From positions 1-6,580 of the forward strand of contig DAOWDW010000065.1 of the NCBI GenBank assembly GCA_030638845.1: a stretch of DNA of 6,580 nucleotides, in the 5' to 3' direction. Position 1 is the first letter of the stretch; every line of letters starts with the position of its first letter. A program made the position numbers and the translations under genes. Positions 5,241 through 6,580 of this stretch are shown here, in pieces. The stretch is from Candidatus Peregrinibacteria bacterium (GTDB lineage Bacteria; Patescibacteriota; Gracilibacteria; Peribacterales; Peribacteraceae). Below the pieces are notes generated by a model. That model did no database searches, was not told the DNA's origin, and worked only from the letters and a program-made list of their open reading frames with translations.

Positions 5241-6563
5241 ATGAAAATTTTATTAGTGTCTTCATCGGCTAGAGGACATGCAATTGCAGAAGCTTTAAGT
5301 AAAAGTAATGAAAATCCAGAAATAATAAGTCTACTTCCTTCTAGTAACCCTGGAATAGAATCTATTGCAAGTGAGGTACACGAAGGAGATGTAATGAATT
5401 TTGATTTAGCCCTAGAGTTAGCCAAGAGACACAAGTTTGACTTTGCTGTTGTTGGACCAGATGACCCTATAGGTGCCGGCATTGCAGATGTACTTAAAGA
5501 GGTAGTTCCGTGCGTTGCACCAACAAAAAATTTAGCTCGTATAGAATCTAGTAAAGGTTTTGCAAGAAAGCTTCTACTAGAAGAAGGTGTAGATGCCTCT
5601 CCTAAGTTCTCCGTATTTACTAGGGCTAACAGAGAATTGCTGAACAACTTTATAGCTCAAGACTTGAATGGTGAATATGTAGTAAAATACGATGCATTAA
5701 AAGGAGGAAAAGGAGTAAAAATAAGTGGAGAACATTTAAGCTCAATTAATGAAGGTGTGACTTATGCAAATGAATGTATAAATGAGTGTGGCCAAGTAGT
5801 AGTTGAGGAAAAATTAGTAGGAGTAGAATTTAGCCTTATAAGTTTTGTTAGCGGAAACAATGTTATAGATACACCTGTAGTTCAAGACCACAAAAGAGCA
5901 TATGCAGGAGATACAGGACCAAATACAGGAGGAATGGGAACATACAGTGACGCAAATCACAGTCTTCCATTTCTATCTAAAGAAGACTTAGATAGAGCAC
6001 ATAAAATAAATGTATTAACAGCAAAGGCTCTAGAAAAGAAATGTGGAGCTCCATTTATAGGATTTTTATATGGAGGGTTTATTGCAGTTAAAGATGGAGT
6101 CAAATTAATTGAATACAATGCAAGACTAGGAGATCCCGAAGCATTAAATATTCTCCCACTTCTAACATCTGACTTTGTACATATTTGCCAAGGAATGATA
6201 ACTGGGGAATTAAGTGAAAATATGGTCTCTTTTGCTCCAAAAGCTACGGTATGCAAATACATTACTCCAGAGGGATATCCCGATAATAAAAATCAAAGAG
6301 GCGAAATATTTAAACTTCCACCTATTCCAAGTAATGCAAGAGTCTACTACGGAGATGTAAAGCAAAATAACAATGGTGAGTTACTACTTGGAGGCTCTAG
6401 ATCTGTTGGAATTGTTGGCATTGGAGAAAGTATTTCAGAAGCAGAAGATATTGCTCAAAATATATGTGAGAAAGTTGAAGGACCAGTTAGATTCCGCAGT
6501 GATATAGGAAAAGAAGAACTTGTGAACCAACGTGTTACTACACTAAAACAGATCAGATCTTAA
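5241..6563 (+). CDS. purD: Phosphoribosylamine-glycine ligase (GAR synthetase), archaeal-like type
   Basis: The 440-residue ATP-grasp ligase joins phosphoribosylamine and glycine with ATP to give GAR, purine step 2, using the unstable product of PurF encoded 4 bases upstream. Domains in order: N-terminal domain with SSSARGHAIAEAL (7-19) and VVGPDDPIGAGI (70-81); linker ARIESSKGFARKLL (99-112); ATP-grasp with VVKYDALKGGKGV (147-159), VVVEEKLVGVEFS (186-198), VQDHKRAYAGDTGPNTGGMG (214-233) and YNARLGDPEALN (292-303); C-terminal domain with KATVCKYITPEGYP (334-347). The usual bacterial GGREHA is SARGHA here. Features such as NPGIE, KLVGVEFS, GGFIAVKDG and VCKYITPEGYP remind me of archaeal PurD sequences, suggesting old transfer or a lineage-specific form. 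Length is normal and no catalytic gap is seen. The ATG at 5241 gives the expected MKILLVSS start. No Shine-Dalgarno is present, so translational coupling with purF is likely. Confidence 0.97.
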   Translation: MKILLVSSSARGHAIAEALSKSNENPEIISLLPSSNPGIESIASEVHEGDVMNFDLALELAKRHKFDFAVVGPDDPIGAGIADVLKEVVPCVAPTKNLARIESSKGFARKLLLEEGVDASPKFSVFTRANRELLNNFIAQDLNGEYVVKYDALKGGKGVKISGEHLSSINEGVTYANECINECGQVVVEEKLVGVEFSLISFVSGNNVIDTPVVQDHKRAYAGDTGPNTGGMGTYSDANHSLPFLSKEDLDRAHKINVLTAKALEKKCGAPFIGFLYGGFIAVKDGVKLIEYNARLGDPEALNILPLLTSDFVHICQGMITGELSENMVSFAPKATVCKYITPEGYPDNKNQRGEIFKLPPIPSNARVYYGDVKQNNNGELLLGGSRSVGIVGIGESISEAEDIAQNICEKVEGPVRFRSDIGKEELVNQRVTTLKQIRS

Positions 6564-6580
6564 CCGTTTTGATACTATTA

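Noticed and set aside
1419..6563. Possible alternative genetic code with TGA as glycine, as in some CPR groups
   Set aside because: All five complete genes end in TAA, which is compatible with recoding, but no in-frame TGA was found in any coding region, so there is no positive evidence.

Overview
This 6.6 kb window reads as low-GC bacterial chromosome, most likely from a Patescibacteria (CPR) lineage. The basis is the pairing of a small multi-pass membrane protein, with a motif near its middle reading LLKTLLSPWK, and a membrane-anchored Clp-type ATPase. I recall that pairing from CPR genomes, but I could not check it here. Weak use of Shine-Dalgarno sequences at the gene starts and compact gene spacing fit the same picture. 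All five complete genes end in TAA and no in-frame TGA is seen, so the standard bacterial code is sufficient. The phylum assignment is an inference.

Positions 1-1833, minus strand: two co-directional membrane protein genes. The first to be transcribed (1833-1423) encodes a 136-residue hydrophobic protein. It is followed with no intervening base by a GTG-initiated gene (1422 to beyond position 1) for a Clp/HSP100-like ATPase with two N-terminal membrane segments. Its visible first AAA+ domain has lost most of its catalytic motifs. The gene is cut by the window edge before any second ATPase domain.

Positions 1834-2046: divergent intergenic region. It carries an extended -10 promoter for the minus-strand pair, a striking inverted array of 7-base repeats (1929-2005), and a possible near-leaderless promoter for the plus-strand genes.

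Positions 2047-6563, plus strand: tmk (thymidylate kinase), folD (methylene-THF dehydrogenase/cyclohydrolase), purF (glutamine-PRPP amidotransferase) and purD (GAR synthetase). PurF and PurD catalyse the first two steps of de novo purine synthesis and are separated by only 4 bp, so the unstable phosphoribosylamine intermediate is made and used by co-produced enzymes. FolD supplies 10-formyl-THF for later purine formylations and interconverts methylene-THF, the cofactor of thymidylate synthesis; Tmk phosphorylates the resulting dTMP. The block is thus a coherent nucleotide/one-carbon cluster. PurD is of a type that looks archaeal, and Tmk lacks the usual P-loop lysine.

The best candidates for something unusual are the catalytically degenerate membrane Clp ATPase with its small membrane partner, the heptamer inverted array between the divergent operons, and the archaeal-like PurD. 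No mobile element, CRISPR array, tRNA or rRNA is visible.
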